Origin: Thiothrix unzii
GTDB taxonomy: Bacteria > Pseudomonadota > Gammaproteobacteria > Thiotrichales > Thiotrichaceae
Assembly (NCBI RefSeq): GCF_017901175.1
Contig: NZ_CP072793.1
Span: 1,984,001 to 2,048,000 of the forward strand
Reading direction: 5' to 3'
DNA length: 64,000 bases
Made by a program: the position numbers and the translations under genes. Under the pieces are notes generated by a model. It had not been told where the DNA came from, searched no databases, and saw nothing but the letters and a program-made list of their open reading frames with translations. The first letter of the stretch is position 1, and each line of letters opens with the position of its first letter. This document shows positions 61,782 to 64,000 of this stretch, piece by piece.

Positions 61782-64000
61782 ATGCCTTTCTCACATCATC
61801 CAGCAGCAGAGGCGGCGGATACGCCATTGTCTGACCTTCCCTTGGTGGGCGAACGTTACGTATTGCGTCGCTGCATGGCAGAAACGGCATTAGGCAAAGT
61901 CTATTGGGCGTGTGATCAGCACAAACCCCAACCCGATGACGCAGCCTGTAATGCTTTAATCTTTACCGTGCTGCCAGCATTGGCGCGTAATAGCGTGTTT
62001 GAACAGGCATTGCGCCAAGTGCTTCCGGCTTACCAACAAGAAAATGCGACGCAACCCACCATCCTTGCTGACGGTAAAGAAACCGACGGCACGCGCTGGC
62101 TGGTCTTGCAAAACATCCGGGGTATGCTGCTCTCAGAACGCTTGCAGGAATTGGATGATCGGGGAATGCCACCCAATGAGGCATTCGAGATTCTCTACGG
62201 GATTTCGCACGCGATTGGCTCGCACCCGCCGCAAGGGGTTTTCGGGTTCCTCGAACCGGGCGCGATACTCGGCGACGGTCATGAGTATTGCCTGTTAAAC
62301 GCCCCGGTGGTGGCAGCGTTGCGCCTTGCCAGCAATGGCATTATCAGTAATCCGCAAAATCGCCAAACGTTTCATTCCAGTTTCATCAGCCCCGAAGTCG
62401 CTTTGGGTGATCAGGCGGAATCACGCGATGATACGTTTTCACTCGCGTGCATCGCTTACTATTTATTCCAAGGTCATGCCCCGTTTGGGAACCAAACCAC
62501 GCTCGAAGCCGCCGTGCGTAACGCTTCCCCAGCAGTCATTGCCAAATTAAAACCGGAAATGTGGGCGGCCTTGCGTCAAGGCATGAACCTTAAACGTGAG
62601 CAACGCCAAACCAGCCCACCGCTGTTATTACAAGGCTTGCAACAACGCGCCCGCCCCCGCTTGTTATTGCCAGTAGCAGCGTTCAGTGTGCTTAGTCTCG
62701 TGGCTTATGCGGGCTACCAGATTTTCAGCGATAACGAACCCGTACCTGCGGCGATTCCAACCGAAGCGGCTTTACCCGCCAACAGCGTCATTCCCACCAC
62801 CGAAGAAACCCTGCCTGGTCAAACACCTACATTGGTGAACGAACCGGGTTTGCCGCCGGTAGCTGATCAGGAAACTGCACAAGCCGCAGCCGAACGCCGC
62901 GCCACAGAAACCGCCGCCAAAGCCCAGGAAGATGCTGACCGCCTTGCCGCAATGCAACGTGAAGTGCAAGCGCAAGTTGCCAGCGAATTAGCTGCGGCGA
63001 CCGCTGCCAACACCGCAAAAACCGCCGAACAGCAAAAGCAAATTGATACTTGGTTAAAGCAGGCACAAACCGCCGTGCGTGAAGGTAAACTGCTCAGTAA
63101 TGACATCACCAGACCCGCTGCTGCGAATTACTTAACCCAAGTATTAGAGCTTGACCCCGAAAACATCACCGCTAAAAAACTGTCGCTGCAAATGGTCGAC
63201 GACCTGCACCGTGAAGCGGAGAGTTTGCTAAAAGCGCGACGTTACGATGCCGCCAACGAAGTGCTGTTAGACTCGGACAAACTGATTACCGAATTCAATC
63301 TCACTGACAGTGTGCAACGCCAAGCGCAGCTAGAAATACAAGCTGATCAAAGCACCCAAGAAACCAATAAAGCCAAGCATTACCTGCAAAGTGCCGAACG
63401 CGCGATGGGTTACAATAATGTCATGCAAGGCGATGAGCGTAGCGAAAGTGCGGTCGGCTACCTGAGTGCCTTGTTTGAGGCATACCCCGACCATCCTGAA
63501 GGCACGAAATTACTCAAACGCATTATCCGTCAACAACACGAGCAAGCCAGCGGCGCACTGCAAAAACGCAATAACGATGAGGCACGCCGTTACCTCAATG
63601 ACAGCCAGAAATTGATTGGGCGTTACACCCTTGATGATATGGTAGAAAACCAATTAGATCTGGAAAAACGTTACCGTGATAAGCAGTTGGAAGGGATTTT
63701 CCCGTCAACCAACCCTGCGTCAGCCGCAGATAACACCAAACCCGCGCCGTCTGCCACCAACGCTACACCGCGTCAGCCACCGGAAAAACGCCGGGGTGAA
63801 AACGACAAGCCAACGACTGCACCGGGCGCACCTGCAACCGCACCCACAGAACCGCCAGCAGTCGCACCTGCAACCGTACCTACAGAACCGCCAGCGGTTG
63901 CACCTGCCACTGTCGCTGCGCCAACAACCGAACAACCCGCTCCCGCTGCTGTAACACCAGCACCAGCAGAGCCTGCCGCGCCCACAGAAACCGTACCCAG
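61782..64000 (+). CDS. Large membrane pseudokinase with coiled coil and Pro/Ala repeats, partial
   Basis: The frame opens at ATG 61782 (AGGAG upstream) and stays open to the window end, so at least 739 residues are encoded. Residues 20-280 follow a protein-kinase fold: VGERYVLRRCMAETALGKVYWACD resembles the Gly-rich loop, and FSLACIAYYLFQGHAPFGN resembles the kinase helix F region. The catalytic Lys of strand 3 and the HRD and DFG motifs are missing, so it should be inactive. One membrane helix (LLLPVAAFSVLSLVAYAGYQ) follows, then an Ala/Glu-rich coiled coil, TPR-like helices and, from about residue 645, a Pro-Ala-Thr-rich repeat region. It may be a scaffold at the membrane, linked to the MoxR ATPase upstream. 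Confidence 0.8.
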   Translation, partial: MPFSHHPAAEAADTPLSDLPLVGERYVLRRCMAETALGKVYWACDQHKPQPDDAACNALIFTVLPALARNSVFEQALRQVLPAYQQENATQPTILADGKETDGTRWLVLQNIRGMLLSERLQELDDRGMPPNEAFEILYGISHAIGSHPPQGVFGFLEPGAILGDGHEYCLLNAPVVAALRLASNGIISNPQNRQTFHSSFISPEVALGDQAESRDDTFSLACIAYYLFQGHAPFGNQTTLEAAVRNASPAVIAKLKPEMWAALRQGMNLKREQRQTSPPLLLQGLQQRARPRLLLPVAAFSVLSLVAYAGYQIFSDNEPVPAAIPTEAALPANSVIPTTEETLPGQTPTLVNEPGLPPVADQETAQAAAERRATETAAKAQEDADRLAAMQREVQAQVASELAAATAANTAKTAEQQKQIDTWLKQAQTAVREGKLLSNDITRPAAANYLTQVLELDPENITAKKLSLQMVDDLHREAESLLKARRYDAANEVLLDSDKLITEFNLTDSVQRQAQLEIQADQSTQETNKAKHYLQSAERAMGYNNVMQGDERSESAVGYLSALFEAYPDHPEGTKLLKRIIRQQHEQASGALQKRNNDEARRYLNDSQKLIGRYTLDDMVENQLDLEKRYRDKQLEGIFPSTNPASAADNTKPAPSATNATPRQPPEKRRGENDKPTTAPGAPATAPTEPPAVAPATVPTEPPAVAPATVAAPTTEQPAPAAVTPAPAEPAAPTETVP

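Overview
The window looks like a chromosomal segment of a sulfur-oxidising gammaproteobacterium, most likely of the Thiothrix/Thiolinea type (Thiotrichaceae). This placement is inferred from gene content: flavocytochrome c sulfide dehydrogenase, a PhsABC-like molybdoenzyme, a cytochrome bd-like oxidase with an attached haem c, monomeric isocitrate dehydrogenase and several REP-like hairpin repeats. No rRNA is present to confirm it.

Layout. 1-4.3 kb is a mobile-element zone: the end of an IS256-family element whose transposase is frameshifted, an AT-rich membrane-protein gene whose stop codon lies inside the IS terminus, and an IS91-family HUH transposase paired with a tyrosine recombinase. 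4.7-9 kb holds a small secreted protein and a very large enzyme that resembles pyrophosphate-type PEP carboxykinase. 9-14.2 kb is one minus-strand operon: bd-like oxidase subunit with C-terminal cytochrome c, a second multi-spanning subunit, a monohaem cytochrome c, FccB, and a dihaem cytochrome c, ending at a clear terminator. Its promoter carries a perfect FNR box (TTGAT-N4-ATCAA) centred at -41.5 from the start site predicted by a TTTAAT -10 element. Divergent from it is an orphan Rieske protein with a NifX-like partner. 15.4-22.9 kb has a hydrolase, two peroxiredoxins, a PhsABC-like complex and a SLAC1/TehA-type channel. 23-34 kb is mostly housekeeping (proS, purH, bpt, an FNR-like regulator lacking one cluster cysteine, ssb, a YajR-like MFS protein, a TudS-like protein, an MscS channel, tRNA-Arg(CCU)). 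34-45.8 kb mixes two toxin-antitoxin modules, an orphan potA, a bacterial transglutaminase-elicitor homologue, tadA, a 1398-residue membrane protein, and metY split by a 1108-bp IS4-superfamily element with a 7-bp target duplication. 46-64 kb has icd, the agmatine pathway pair aguA-aguB, an ionotropic-glutamate-receptor-like channel, a further toxin-antitoxin pair, a secreted phospholipase A2-like protein, an ABC exporter, a haem-c-containing hybrid histidine kinase, a DUF1015 protein, a MoxR ATPase and a large pseudokinase that runs off the right edge.

How the parts fit. Sulfide oxidation by FccB would pass electrons to the c-type cytochromes of the same operon and possibly straight to the co-encoded bd-like oxidase, which would amount to a self-contained sulfide:O2 electron-transfer module switched on at low oxygen. 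The PhsABC-like complex could reduce or oxidise sulfur compounds at the membrane. Peroxiredoxins, redox sensors and an FNR-type regulator fit life at an oxic/anoxic interface. Four type II toxin-antitoxin modules, three insertion sequences and REP-like hairpins, one of them inside a cytochrome gene, show a chromosome shaped by mobile and selfish DNA.
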